From Trichococcus patagoniensis (GTDB taxonomy: Bacteria; Bacillota; Bacilli; Lactobacillales; Aerococcaceae), in the NCBI RefSeq assembly GCF_003051085.1, contig NZ_QAOM01000006.1, positions 1-64,000 of the forward strand: DNA of 64,000 nt, written 5' to 3'. Positions 25,165 through 33,877 of this stretch are shown here, one piece after another; the first letter of the stretch is position 1, and the number at the start of each line of letters is the position of its first letter. Both the position numbers and the translations under genes were made by a program. The notes under the pieces are model-generated. The model saw nothing but the letters and a program-made list of their open reading frames with translations, was not told where the DNA came from and did no database searches.

Positions 25165-25449
25165 TCACAGCGGATAAGCCAGGATCAAACGGATGGCGGA
25201 ATTGGCTGCAGCAGCTTCCTTGAACAAGCGGACCAAGGAGTCTCCATAATCACCGAGTTGGTTTTTCACGGTTTGCGGATTCTGTAGGATGATCATTTTG
25301 CCGGAATAATCGGTCGTCAGACAATCCCACAAGGCATCGAGGTTATTGCCATAGTATTCGGGGAGATGCAATTTCTTTTTCATATAGGTATGCGTTGCTT
25401 TCCGATCGGTCATTTCGCTGCCTTCCAAACGGATGATTTCCATCTTCAA
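25165..25449 (-). CDS. barstar family ribonuclease inhibitor
   Basis: A 94-residue barstar homologue, a small cytoplasmic protein that binds and blocks barnase-type RNases. The family core is THTYMKKKLHLPEYYGNNLDALWDCL, where YYGNNLDALWDCLT (Tyr, Asn, Asp, Trp) forms the barnase-contact helix, followed by the strands MIILQNPQTV and IRLILAYP. It begins directly after the stop codon of the barnase-type gene (adjacent, no gap), so the pair is one operon in which toxin precedes inhibitor. Confidence 0.92.
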   Translation of the reverse strand: MKMEIIRLEGSEMTDRKATHTYMKKKLHLPEYYGNNLDALWDCLTTDYSGKMIILQNPQTVKNQLGDYGDSLVRLFKEAAAANSAIRLILAYPL

Positions 25450-26010
25450 TCAATCCCCCTCCCTATACAGCTGTTCGAACGATTCGTAATGATCATCCGT
25501 GTAAAAGATAAGACCGTCATTCGAATAGACGATGCGCTCAGCCCCACGGAAGCCACCGTCATAATCGATGTCGGCCTCATAATAGGTCCTGCCCGCTTGC
25601 TTCGGAAGCAGTCCCTCGCGATTGCCGAAGAAGTCACCGCCGATGGACATTCTGTCCGTAACTTCCCACAAGTTGCCTTCGGAGTTGTCCCAACCAAGAT
25701 CCTCGGCTTCGTCCTTCGTCAGGTAGTTGGGCGGCAGCTCGTTGAACTGGTGAAGGTAGGCCGCCACTTCGTCTTTCGTTGAATAGGCTTGCCCTTCCGT
25801 GACACCATTGCTGGTTGCCGTTTCGGCCGACTCCTGCGTCTCACTTTCTTGGATATTTTCTTCAATTGTTTGCGAGCTGCTGGCGGCGATGCTGATTGAA
25901 GAATCGGGTGTCCGTTCCTCGAAAAGCGAGTCGACGCCATTGAACCATACGGCCAAAATGATCGCCAAAAGCGCGAACAAGCCTTTCAGGCCGCTTTTTA
26001 AATTTTTCAT
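25450..26010 (-). CDS. barnase-type ribonuclease with N-terminal membrane anchor
   Basis: A 186-residue protein. Residues about 8-25 form a hydrophobic segment without a clear signal-peptidase site, and about 30-72 a Ser/Thr/Glu-rich linker. The rest is a guanyl-specific RNase of the barnase family. Catalytic residues are all present: Glu145 (YYEADIDY), Arg155 and Arg159 (GGFRGAER), His174 (DDHYESF). GGDFFGNREGLLP and LPPNYLTKDEAEDLGW match barnase closely. Secretion or surface tethering is inferred from the anchor and linker. The adjacent barstar gene would protect the cell before export. Confidence 0.92.
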   Translation of the reverse strand: MKNLKSGLKGLFALLAIILAVWFNGVDSLFEERTPDSSISIAASSSQTIEENIQESETQESAETATSNGVTEGQAYSTKDEVAAYLHQFNELPPNYLTKDEAEDLGWDNSEGNLWEVTDRMSIGGDFFGNREGLLPKQAGRTYYEADIDYDGGFRGAERIVYSNDGLIFYTDDHYESFEQLYREGD

Positions 26011-26079
26011 CCACTAATCCCCTTTTTGCCAAATGTGTTCCCCGATACGATACAAAAGGAACGCCAAATTGTCCAGTAT

Positions 26080-26604
26080 TTAATCGGAATCCTGTTGATC
26101 CGTTCCGACCCGCACCATGATTTCGTTATGCCGGAACATCGGCGGCACGAATGGCGCGTTGAAGGACGCCAGCATATAATTCGAAGAAGGTTGGTACTTT
26201 TTCTGCTGAAGCCACTGCGCCAACTTCTCCAGCATGTCGCGCTCTTTCCGATCATTCGAATAACCACCGTACTGGATGACCGCAAAAAGACCGCTATCGA
26301 ACTTTTTGACGGCCAACGAGGGACTGTTGGGCTGCGGAATATCGTCCCATTCCTCCTTTGGGACAACAAACGCCATCTTCATGCGCTCATCCGAAAGTTC
26401 CTGGATCACCGGAACGGTCATGCTGATTTTCCGGTTGGACTGATTGTCATTTGATATATAGCGGAACAAGGTGCCGAACCCGCTGTCCACATCCGGATCA
26501 CCGGCATTGTCGTATTCCACGATGTAGAAATCCCGGTATTCCCGCAATTCAAATGGCTCCTCCGACAGCACGACCGTGTATTCCGGGCGTTCATATTTAG
26601 ACAT
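26080..26604 (-). CDS. SOUL family heme-binding-like protein
   Basis: A 174-residue SOUL/HBP-fold protein. Typical parts are EEPFELREYRDFYIVE, then FGTLFRYISNDNQSNRKISMTVPVI (the SxxISMTxPV motif of the family) and a C-terminal EIMVRVG strand. Eukaryotic relatives bind heme; bacterial ones are largely uncharacterised, so heme binding here is conjecture. The frame is open 36 codons upstream, but GAGGAGGG just before the ATG at 26604 fixes the start. Confidence 0.85.
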   Translation of the reverse strand: MSKYERPEYTVVLSEEPFELREYRDFYIVEYDNAGDPDVDSGFGTLFRYISNDNQSNRKISMTVPVIQELSDERMKMAFVVPKEEWDDIPQPNSPSLAVKKFDSGLFAVIQYGGYSNDRKERDMLEKLAQWLQQKKYQPSSNYMLASFNAPFVPPMFRHNEIMVRVGTDQQDSD

Positions 26605-26697
26605 GATATTCCCTCCTCTTTTCTGTTCTCTACAGCTGAATTTTACCATGATTTTTCCTTTTTTCCGAAAAGTTAGACTGCTTGACCGGTTTGGGGC

Positions 26698-26726
26698 TTG
26701 TGCTATCCACAAACAACTGTTATAAA
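26698..26726 (+). promoter_or_regulatory. promoter of the UMF1-type transporter
   Basis: -35 TTGTGC (26698-26703), a 17-bp spacer, -10 TATAAA (26721-26726). Confidence 0.55.
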
Positions 26727-26780
26727 TAATTTACAAGCAAATGAGAGCGATACCAATACAGTTGAATGGAGGCGGAAGCC

Positions 26781-28016
26781 ATGCTGAAAAGTTTTTCGTT
26801 GCAGGAAAAAAGTTGGATCATGTATGATTGGGCCAATTCCGCCTACTCGATCATCATTTCTTCGGTCATTCTGCCGCTTTTTTATAAATCGATCACGACC
26901 GGTGAAGGAATCGCTCCGAATTTAGCCGATTCCTATTGGGGCTACGCGACCTCGGCAGCGACGCTGGTCATCGCCATCTCCGCACCGATACTCGGCACGA
27001 TCGGTGATTACCCTAAATGGAAAATGCGGCTGTTCAAGTTCTTCTTTGTGATCGGCGTTGTCGCGACCGCAGCACTCAGTTTTACGGACGACTGGCGCCT
27101 GTTGCTGGTTTTCTATATGCTCACGACGGTCGGCTTTTCAGGCGCAAACATCTTCTATGATGCCTTTTTGGTAGATGTCGCGACCGAGGATCGGATGGAC
27201 CGGGTCTCCACTTACGGGTTTGCGATGGGTTACATTGGCGGCAGCACGATCCCATTCGTGCTTTCGATCCTGCTGATCATGTTCGGCGAGAGGATCGGCA
27301 TTCCGCGGAAGACGGCCATCAAAACTTCCTTCCTGTTCACGGCTTTTTGGTGGATTGCCTTCACGATTCCGATGTTGCGCAATGTGAAACAACGTTATTT
27401 TGTCCCGGCCAGCGAACACATCATCCATGACAGTTTCGCCCGGCTTTACCAAACGCTCCATCAAATCCGCAGCAATAGGAAAATGTTCCTGTTCCTGATC
27501 GCCTATTTCTTTTACATCGATGGCCTGAACACGATCACCCACATGGCCGCCGTCTTCGGCGACAGCATCGGGATCGTGTCCGACATGCTTATGATCGCCG
27601 TGCTGGTGATCCCGATCCTGTCCTTTCCCTTCACTATCCTGTATGGAAAACTGGCCCAACGTTTCGGCAGTAAAAAGATGATTTTGGTGGGCATCGTCAT
27701 TTATCTGTTCGCCTGTCTGCTGGCTTTCCGGATGACCACCGCAGTGGAATTCTGGATCCTCGCTACGCTGGTCGCCACTTCGCAAGGCGGTATCCAAGCA
27801 CTGTCGCGTTCCTATTTCGCCAAGCTTGTGCCGAAGGAGAATGCCAATGAGTATTTCGGTTTCTACAATATCCTCGGCAAGTTTGCGGCCATCATGGGGC
27901 CGGCCCTCTATGCGCTCACGAGCCAATTGACCGGCGACTCACGCAACGGGCTCGCCAGCATTTCCCTGCTCTTCATCATCGGAGGCGTGCTGATGCTGCG
28001 GACAGAGGGAAATTGA
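26781..28016 (+). CDS. MFS transporter, UMF1/Atg22 type
   Basis: A 411-residue transporter of the UMF1 (Atg22-like) branch of the major facilitators. It opens with SWIMYDWANSAYSIII, the hallmark of that branch, and carries YDAFLVDVA, STYGFAMGYIGGS and, near the end, ATSQGGIQALSRSYFAKLVP, also family signatures. About 12 membrane helices. Fungal Atg22 exports amino acids from the vacuole; bacterial substrates are unknown. The ATG 5 codons earlier lies inside the ribosome binding site GGAGG (26768-26772), so 26781 is the start. Confidence 0.9.
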   Translation: MLKSFSLQEKSWIMYDWANSAYSIIISSVILPLFYKSITTGEGIAPNLADSYWGYATSAATLVIAISAPILGTIGDYPKWKMRLFKFFFVIGVVATAALSFTDDWRLLLVFYMLTTVGFSGANIFYDAFLVDVATEDRMDRVSTYGFAMGYIGGSTIPFVLSILLIMFGERIGIPRKTAIKTSFLFTAFWWIAFTIPMLRNVKQRYFVPASEHIIHDSFARLYQTLHQIRSNRKMFLFLIAYFFYIDGLNTITHMAAVFGDSIGIVSDMLMIAVLVIPILSFPFTILYGKLAQRFGSKKMILVGIVIYLFACLLAFRMTTAVEFWILATLVATSQGGIQALSRSYFAKLVPKENANEYFGFYNILGKFAAIMGPALYALTSQLTGDSRNGLASISLLFIIGGVLMLRTEGN

Positions 28017-28089
28017 TCCGGCTTTTCCTCTGTCCCATTCCCTAAAGGCTGACTTCCAAACGGAATCAGCCTTTTTGATTTGTCGGTGG

Positions 28090-30525
28090 CTATTTCTTTT
28101 TGACGAATCCAGAAAGCGGACGTTTGACGAGTTCCGTGACGATAAGATAAGCGAAGGCGATTCCCAAAATGATCCCCAAATGCGTCATTGTCGGCGTTTG
28201 GAATCCAAAGAAGGCTGCAGTGGCGGGAATCATCGGCAATCCGACGGCGAGTGCCATGGCGATCACCGAGAGGAACACAATCGACGGTGCGGGCCAGCCT
28301 GCCTTGGTGATCGGCGCCAAGGAGCGGATGGAAAGCATCAACAATATCTCCGTCAATACGCTGGCAATGAACCAGTTGGTCTGCAGCACTGCCGGAGAAA
28401 TCCGAAAGAACAGCCCGAAGCAAATGAAATCGAAGACCGTGCTCACGAGCCCCATCGTGACGAAAATGATGTAGAGGGAATGAAGATCATACCGCTGCGG
28501 CCGTTCCACTTCCTGAGCCGATACCCGGTCAAACGCGATGGCCATCATTGGAAAGTCGGACAGCAGATTCAGTAGCAGCAGCTGTTTCGGCAACATCGGC
28601 AAAAAACTGATGAAGAGCGAACCGATGGCGACCGCATAAAAATTACCGAAGTTCGAAATCAAAGTGGCGCGGATATATTTCATCGTATTGGCGTGCGTTT
28701 CCCGACCAAAGCGGATGCCTTCAATGATCACCCGCAGATCGTTCTGCAGCAATACGATATCGGCGGTCTCACGGGCGACATCGGCCGCCGACTGCACGAC
28801 CATCGAGACATGCGCCGCCTTCAAAGCCGGTGCATCATTGATCCCTTCACCCAAGTAACCGACCGTGAACTGTTCCTTCAGAAGTTGGATCACTTCCAAC
28901 TTCTGCTCGGGCGTCGTCCGGGCAAAGACCCGAATCGAGGACAGGCGTTTCTTCCTTTCGACAGGCGGCAATTCCAAAAAGGCGGCAGCCTCAGTGACTT
29001 CAGCGCTCTCCGTAACCAGGCCTGCTTCCCTTCCCACTGCCTCAGCCACTTTCAGGGCATCGCCGGTGATGACTGTGATGGCGACATTCATCTGTTTTGC
29101 GGCAGCCACCGTCGCAATAGTGGAATCCTTGATACGGTCAACAAAAGAGACAAATCCACCGAAACGCGCTCCGGTGCCATCATCATAGCTCACTCCCAAC
29201 ACCCGGTGGCCTTTTTCTTCCTCATTCTGCAGCCAATCCTCAACTACATCATGGGAAATCAGCCCTTCCCCGAAGAAATATTCCGGGCTTCCGCGGCGGA
29301 TGTGCAGCGTCGTACCATCCGAATGTTTCACGACTGCACCGTTGCTGCGCAACGCCGGATCGAAGGCTTCCTCCTGCTCGAGACTGTATCCCTCCACGAT
29401 TCGGCGTTGCTCTGCCGATAGGGCCTCATCGCTTGCATGGTCGAAAGGTTCCGGTATCCGATCATGCAGGTTGATGGCGGCCAAGCGCGCCAAGACCAGC
29501 GGATCGTAAGGCGATCCCGCCATCGGATAAACATTGCTGAAAACAAGGTGGTTTTCCGTGATTGTGCCGGTCTTATCGGTGCACAACAGATTGACGGATC
29601 CCAAATCCTGGACTGCGGAAAGCCGCTTGACGATGACATCGCGTTTGGCGAATTCCAGAGCGCCTCTCGAAAGGGAGAACGTCAGCACCAAAGGCAAAGC
29701 TTCCGGGATGGCCGATACTGCCAGGGCAATCGCGAAAATCAGCAGGCCCGTGACATCCGCCTGCCGGCCTTCGATCAGGATATTGGCCACCACGACGAAT
29801 CCGAGCGTCAGCAGCGTCACCTTCATGATGAAGTTGCTTATTTTGTCCACACTCTTGACGAGTTCACTCTCTGGCTGGACCGCGGATGCCGTCTTAGCGA
29901 TATGCGCCAATTGCGTCTCCTGGCCGATTGCGATGACCTCAGCCAAGGCATTCCCCCTCACGATAACAATCCCTTGCAGCAAGCGCTCTTCATCGGCAGC
30001 GACTGTATCCTTGTCGGCGCCGGTTGCATTTGAAGCGGACGCGCGTTTCGAAACCGGGATGCTTTCTCCCGTAAAGGTCGTTTCATCGACCAGAAGATCG
30101 CGGGCAACGCGGACAATGGCATCGGCCGGCACTATGTCTCCCGACTCAAGCTTCAGTATGTCACCGGGAACCAATGAATCCGTCGGCACTTCCTTTTCCA
30201 TTCCATCCCGCATCACCGTAATCGTGTTCAATAAGTAAGCTTTCAATTTATCGGCTGCCTGATTCGATTTGTGCTCCTGATAGACATTCAATGCTGTGCC
30301 AAGGAACACAAACAGCAGGATAAAAGCACCGTCGATCGGCTCTCCCAGAGAAAAGGTCACCCCCGCCGCAATCAGCAGCATCAAATTGAAGATGCCCCGG
30401 AATTGTCTCAGAATCAGGCCAAGGAGTCGATTACGCGGTACCGGCAATGCGTTCGGTCCGTATCGGGCTCTCCGTTCAGCCGCTTCCGCTTCCGTCAATC
30501 CTTTCCATTCAGTCTTGTTTGTCAT
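28090..30525 (-). CDS. cation-translocating P-type ATPase (P3B/Mg-ATPase-like)
   Basis: An 811-residue P-type ATPase. The actuator loop is TGES (FTGESIPV), the phosphorylation site DKTGT (Asp317 in CTDKTGTITEN) and the membrane-4 signature IPEALP. The C-terminal block SNFGNFYAVAIGSLFISFLPMLP resembles MgtA-type magnesium pumps. The hinge motif, almost always GDGxNDxP, reads GEGINDAP here (codon GAA at 28846-28848), replacing a magnesium-coordinating Asp. Transport of Mg2+ or another divalent ion is likely but not certain. Its start overlaps the end of the DUF6544 gene by 17 nt, so the two are coupled. Confidence 0.88.
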   Translation of the reverse strand: MTNKTEWKGLTEAEAAERRARYGPNALPVPRNRLLGLILRQFRGIFNLMLLIAAGVTFSLGEPIDGAFILLFVFLGTALNVYQEHKSNQAADKLKAYLLNTITVMRDGMEKEVPTDSLVPGDILKLESGDIVPADAIVRVARDLLVDETTFTGESIPVSKRASASNATGADKDTVAADEERLLQGIVIVRGNALAEVIAIGQETQLAHIAKTASAVQPESELVKSVDKISNFIMKVTLLTLGFVVVANILIEGRQADVTGLLIFAIALAVSAIPEALPLVLTFSLSRGALEFAKRDVIVKRLSAVQDLGSVNLLCTDKTGTITENHLVFSNVYPMAGSPYDPLVLARLAAINLHDRIPEPFDHASDEALSAEQRRIVEGYSLEQEEAFDPALRSNGAVVKHSDGTTLHIRRGSPEYFFGEGLISHDVVEDWLQNEEEKGHRVLGVSYDDGTGARFGGFVSFVDRIKDSTIATVAAAKQMNVAITVITGDALKVAEAVGREAGLVTESAEVTEAAAFLELPPVERKKRLSSIRVFARTTPEQKLEVIQLLKEQFTVGYLGEGINDAPALKAAHVSMVVQSAADVARETADIVLLQNDLRVIIEGIRFGRETHANTMKYIRATLISNFGNFYAVAIGSLFISFLPMLPKQLLLLNLLSDFPMMAIAFDRVSAQEVERPQRYDLHSLYIIFVTMGLVSTVFDFICFGLFFRISPAVLQTNWFIASVLTEILLMLSIRSLAPITKAGWPAPSIVFLSVIAMALAVGLPMIPATAAFFGFQTPTMTHLGIILGIAFAYLIVTELVKRPLSGFVKKK

Positions 30526-31369
30526 AACTCATCATCGCAGCTTTCGCATCAAAATAAGTGAAATCCCCTTCGTCATAATGCCAGACCGTCTGCAGTTCCA
30601 TCGGCTGGCGGATGCCGTTGATCTCCTTGTAGCCGCCGCAGAGCGCCGACCATCTGACTTTTTCGCTTTTCCCATCCATCGTCGTGGCTTCCCGGTCATC
30701 GGTCGTGAAGGCTACCATTTCATCATCTTCATTGAACGTGAAAATCCCTTCCGCACTGATGCCGTGCGCCGTGATCACCGCTTTGGCGTGGTGCGCATCG
30801 ATTGCTTCCCATCGGATATAATCCTGCAGGGCCGCATTCGGAACGAAGAGGCATTCGGACAGGAACGTCACCAAACTGGCCCTGTCCATCGCTTCCCCGT
30901 CGATGTCGAACAGCGTGATATTTTTTGCGACAATCCCCTTCATCGAGCCTTTGCCGTCGACATAGGCATCCACCCCTTCGAAAGGTATGCCATAGAGCGA
31001 ACTGTCGATGTAGGCGATGCGGTCAGGCCCGTCCACAAAGTTATATTGCGTGTAGGCAATCTTGATGGTCTTTTTTCCCTTTCCGAGCGAAAAGGCGACA
31101 TCCGGAAAAACGACCTTCATGTAGGCCATCTTCGGTTTCCCGAGATGTCCGCAGCGGCGCAGATGGCGTCGGACAGGGCCAGGCAGCGTCGCAATATCCG
31201 CTTCCGTGAAGCGCCCCTTTACCGGCTCCGTTTCCTTCAACAAATCCTCCGCCAAATCGGTAAATTCCCTTGCAGCCTTCGAGGGAGTTGTGCGCAGGTA
31301 AGCATGGACAACACCGGCAGTCCCGAGCAGGACCCCACCAACCGCAATGATTTTCTTTATCGCTATCAT
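30509..31369 (-). CDS. DUF6544 family protein
   Basis: A 286-residue protein with one N-terminal hydrophobic segment (IIAVGGVLLGTAGVVHAYL) and a large soluble domain containing LPGPVRRHLRRCGHLGKP and a C-terminal GYKEINGIRQPMELQTVWHYDEGDFTYF. I place it in the DUF6544 (formerly DUF6920) family, of unknown function; the beta-rich layout resembles lipid-binding or lipoprotein-like folds. Start options are 31369, behind GGAAGAG, or 31381, touching AAAGG; 31369 is preferred. It overlaps the P-type ATPase gene downstream. Confidence 0.65.
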   Translation of the reverse strand: MIAIKKIIAVGGVLLGTAGVVHAYLRTTPSKAAREFTDLAEDLLKETEPVKGRFTEADIATLPGPVRRHLRRCGHLGKPKMAYMKVVFPDVAFSLGKGKKTIKIAYTQYNFVDGPDRIAYIDSSLYGIPFEGVDAYVDGKGSMKGIVAKNITLFDIDGEAMDRASLVTFLSECLFVPNAALQDYIRWEAIDAHHAKAVITAHGISAEGIFTFNEDDEMVAFTTDDREATTMDGKSEKVRWSALCGGYKEINGIRQPMELQTVWHYDEGDFTYFDAKAAMMSYDKQD

Positions 31370-31428
31370 TTTCTCTTCCATCCTTTCGCAATATAAGTGA
31401 ACTTTAAGTGTACTTTTCCCGAAACAGA

Positions 31429-31457
31429 TTGACGACAGCAAGCAATATGGATATAAT
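31429..31457 (+). promoter_or_regulatory. promoter of the acetate transporter gene
   Basis: -35 TTGACG (31429-31434), a 17-bp spacer, and a perfect -10 TATAAT (31452-31457), giving a leader of about 45 nt. Confidence 0.85.
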
Positions 31458-31506
31458 CACCCTGACATTATTTTCAGATTTGAAATCAAAGGAGAACGGA
31501 CTACTA

Positions 31507-32154
31507 ATGAAAAACGCATCAAATACACAGAACAACACAATCGTCAGCTTGAAAGAATTCACTGCTAATCCAGCGCCGCTTGGCTTATTGGGCTTCGGAA
31601 TGACAACAGTCTTGTTGAACATCCACAATGCAGGTTACTTCCCGATGAACACGATGATTTTGGCTATGGGCATTTTCTTCGGCGGCATGGCGCAAGTCAT
31701 TGCAGGCATCATGGAATTCAAGAAAAATAACACATTCGGCGCAACTGCTTTCACTTCTTACGGCTTTTTCTGGCTTTCCCTTGTCGGAACGATCGTTATG
31801 CCCGGTCTTGGTATGGGCGAAGCGGCTTCGGCTCAAGCGATGGCTGCTTACCTGTTCATGTGGGGGCTGTTCACTTTGGGAATGTTCGTCGGAACCTTGC
31901 GCATCAGCAAAAACCTGCAGATCGTCTTCGGTTCTTTGACATTGCTTTTCTTCCTGCTCGCTTTGGGAGACTTCACCGGCAATGAAATGATTTCTAGAAT
32001 CGCTGGATACGAAGGTATCTTCTGCGGATTCTCAGCAATCTACGGCGCTTTGGCACAAGTTCTGAACGAAGTATACGGCGAAGAAGTCCTGCCGTTGGGC
32101 AATGTGACGACTGTCAAGAAAACAGCAAAAATCGAAGTAGCTACAAGCAAATAA
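31507..32154 (+). CDS. acetate uptake transporter (SatP/YaaH, AceTr family)
   Basis: A 215-residue six-helix transporter of the GPR1/FUN34/YaaH family, which takes up acetate or succinate with protons. The family signature [14 protein letters not shown] is present right after the N-terminal tail. [21 protein letters not shown] and a helix-4 [10 protein letters not shown] support the call. The start at 31507 follows AAAGGAG at a long distance (about 12 nt). The frame extends upstream into the promoter and is ignored there. A strong promoter and terminator make it a compact single-gene unit. Confidence 0.92.
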   Translation: MKNASNTQNNTIVSLKEFTANPAPLGLLGFGMTTVLLNIHNAGYFPMNTMILAMGIFFGGMAQVIAGIMEFKKNNTFGATAFTSYGFFWLSLVGTIVMPGLGMGEAASAQAMAAYLFMWGLFTLGMFVGTLRISKNLQIVFGSLTLLFFLLALGDFTGNEMISRIAGYEGIFCGFSAIYGALAQVLNEVYGEEVLPLGNVTTVKKTAKIEVATSK

Positions 32155-32171
32155 ACGACTGAATCCAATAA

Positions 32172-32216
32172 AAAAAACGGGCGCTATGCAACATGATTGC
32201 ATAGCGCCCGTTTTTT
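32172..32216. terminator. terminator after the acetate transporter
   Basis: A perfect 19-bp stem (AAAAAACGGGCGCTATGCA with its complement) with a 7-nt loop and T-run, usable in both directions. Between it and 32384 I see nothing further. Confidence 0.9.
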
Positions 32217-32383
32217 GCCTTTTCGGTGGCGTTCCTCGATTTTCCGTTGAGGAGTGTCATTCGAAGTCAGCAGCAATCGTTTTACGGGGCTGGCTTGTGC
32301 AACCTGACCTGAAAATATACCTACTGCTCTGTCCTGAATAATGACTGGGTTTGATTGATTTTTATTGGTCGCATCTTGGCGGA

Positions 32384-32755
32384 CTATCTGTTGACGATCC
32401 GGCAACAATGGATCCTGGCGGCTTTCTTTTTGCCCTCTTCGATTTCCAGATCGAAGGCTGCCCGTTCTTCCGGAGTCAAGTCGTTGATCGACAGGAAACT
32501 CAGGTTGGACAGTCTGTACGTTTCCTTCACATCGCTGTCGTTTCCGAAGGCTGTCGCTTCGATGTTGTTCAGCACCTTTTCCGGATTGCCGGCTCCCATC
32601 ATTTCCAAGCTTTCTTTGTCCTGCTCGGAGAAACGCATCGCCAAATCGAGCGTCGTCGTCTTGTAGACGGTGCTGCCCATGAAGGTGATCCTAGTCAAAT
32701 ATTCATTCGTGTCCTCATTGTAAAGGATGTATTCTTTTGCTTTTGTCTGTTCCAT
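32384..32755 (-). CDS. hypothetical protein
   Basis: A 123-residue soluble, acidic protein of no family I know. Visible is an N-terminal beta-rich part (AKEYILYNEDTNEYLTRITFMGSTVYK) reminiscent of small DUF domains in lactic acid bacteria, and a C-terminal helix with LTPEERAAFDLEIEEGKKKAAR. GGAGG occurs about 13 nt before the ATG at 32755, rather far, but no nearer start fits. It is separated from neighbours and probably monocistronic. Confidence 0.55.
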   Translation of the reverse strand: MEQTKAKEYILYNEDTNEYLTRITFMGSTVYKTTTLDLAMRFSEQDKESLEMMGAGNPEKVLNNIEATAFGNDSDVKETYRLSNLSFLSINDLTPEERAAFDLEIEEGKKKAARIHCCRIVNR

Positions 32756-32875
32756 AACTAATTGGTTCCCTCCAAAAATACCGGTCCGCCGCTCAACGGG
32801 AACCTGTTTTGTTTGCAATTCCATTATAGACCATCCATCCCGCTTTTCACATACCTACAGCGATAGTTTGCCGGT

Positions 32876-33850
32876 TCAGACCGGCTTTTTGCTGTTTCGG
32901 TAGGCATCATGAAAGCCTTCGAAAGAGTCCAACAGGAAAATGAACAGGAAGACGGCTTTGATCGAATTGAATGCGGTATTGAGTACCCGTTGCCCATCGG
33001 TGGCTTCGGCGATTTTCGCGACTAGCTCCGGATTCAGGATGGCTGTATCTCGAAGGATGAACCACAGCAGCAAAAAGGACAGGACATTCAGGATCAGATT
33101 GGCGGTCGCTACCGGGTAAGTCCACTTCCTGAAAACGAGCTTGCTGGCTGAGAAGAACAATTGCAGCACCAACATGCCGTTGATGTAAGGCAGGTAATTG
33201 CGGAACACTTCCTGATCCAGCATCGGAATCATTTCCCTGCTGCCGTCCATCGTATAGTAGAATCCCAAGAGATGGCTGTATTGGTTGACGAGGACGAGGA
33301 AAAGCACCGTAAAGATGATGCCGATGATGACCCCAATCCTGCTGAACGGTTTCTGCGGAACTTCCTTCTCAGGCAGATCAGCCAGACTCCAGTCTTCCTG
33401 GATTTCCCTCAAAATTTTCTCTTTTGCCGTCCTTTCCATGATGGCGAACACGAGTGTCACCCACCCGAAAGCCCCGATCGCCACACTCAGTGCCGTTGCA
33501 AATAGCTGTCCGACGAAACGCCAAACGCTCTCGCCGTTGACGATGAAATCGACGGTATTCCCGATCAACGTTCCGATGACTGCGACCGTCATGACGATTT
33601 TTACGATCATAAAGTAAGTTCCGTACAGTTCCGGTCCGATCAGATGGGGCGCTTCCTTCAGTTGCCTTTCAGCCAATAGTCTTGGATTCCCCAATCCTCT
33701 CAGCACTTCGCGTTCCGTTTCCTCCGAGACATCTCCGCGTCCTGCCAATCGTTCCGCAATGATGCGGCGCATGGCCTTTTCCACTTCAGCCTTTTCGCCT
33801 GGTGGAATATGCTTCAGTCCGGCAGCGATGTACCTTTCCTGCAGTTCCAT
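32876..33850 (-). CDS. HAAS-domain membrane protein
   Basis: A 324-residue protein. Residues 1-75 form the helical HAAS-like domain (YIAAGLKHIPPGEKAEVEKAM...EETEREVLRGLGNPRLLAERQ), an arrangement usually encoded next to PadR-type regulators, though none is nearby. The remainder has about six membrane segments in two blocks divided by a charged loop. The role is probably signalling or membrane-state sensing, by analogy only. RtcB is 27 bp upstream in the same direction, so the two may be co-transcribed. Confidence 0.75.
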   Translation of the reverse strand: MELQERYIAAGLKHIPPGEKAEVEKAMRRIIAERLAGRGDVSEETEREVLRGLGNPRLLAERQLKEAPHLIGPELYGTYFMIVKIVMTVAVIGTLIGNTVDFIVNGESVWRFVGQLFATALSVAIGAFGWVTLVFAIMERTAKEKILREIQEDWSLADLPEKEVPQKPFSRIGVIIGIIFTVLFLVLVNQYSHLLGFYYTMDGSREMIPMLDQEVFRNYLPYINGMLVLQLFFSASKLVFRKWTYPVATANLILNVLSFLLLWFILRDTAILNPELVAKIAEATDGQRVLNTAFNSIKAVFLFIFLLDSFEGFHDAYRNSKKPV

Positions 33851-33877
33851 TTTTACCCCTCTTTTCTTAGTTCCCTT

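Noticed and set aside
32865-32895. Terminator GCCGG...CCGGC at the end of the HAAS gene
   Set aside because: The T-run follows the hairpin on the plus strand, where no gene arrives; on the minus strand the hairpin is followed by CAAAC, so it is not a working terminator for that gene.
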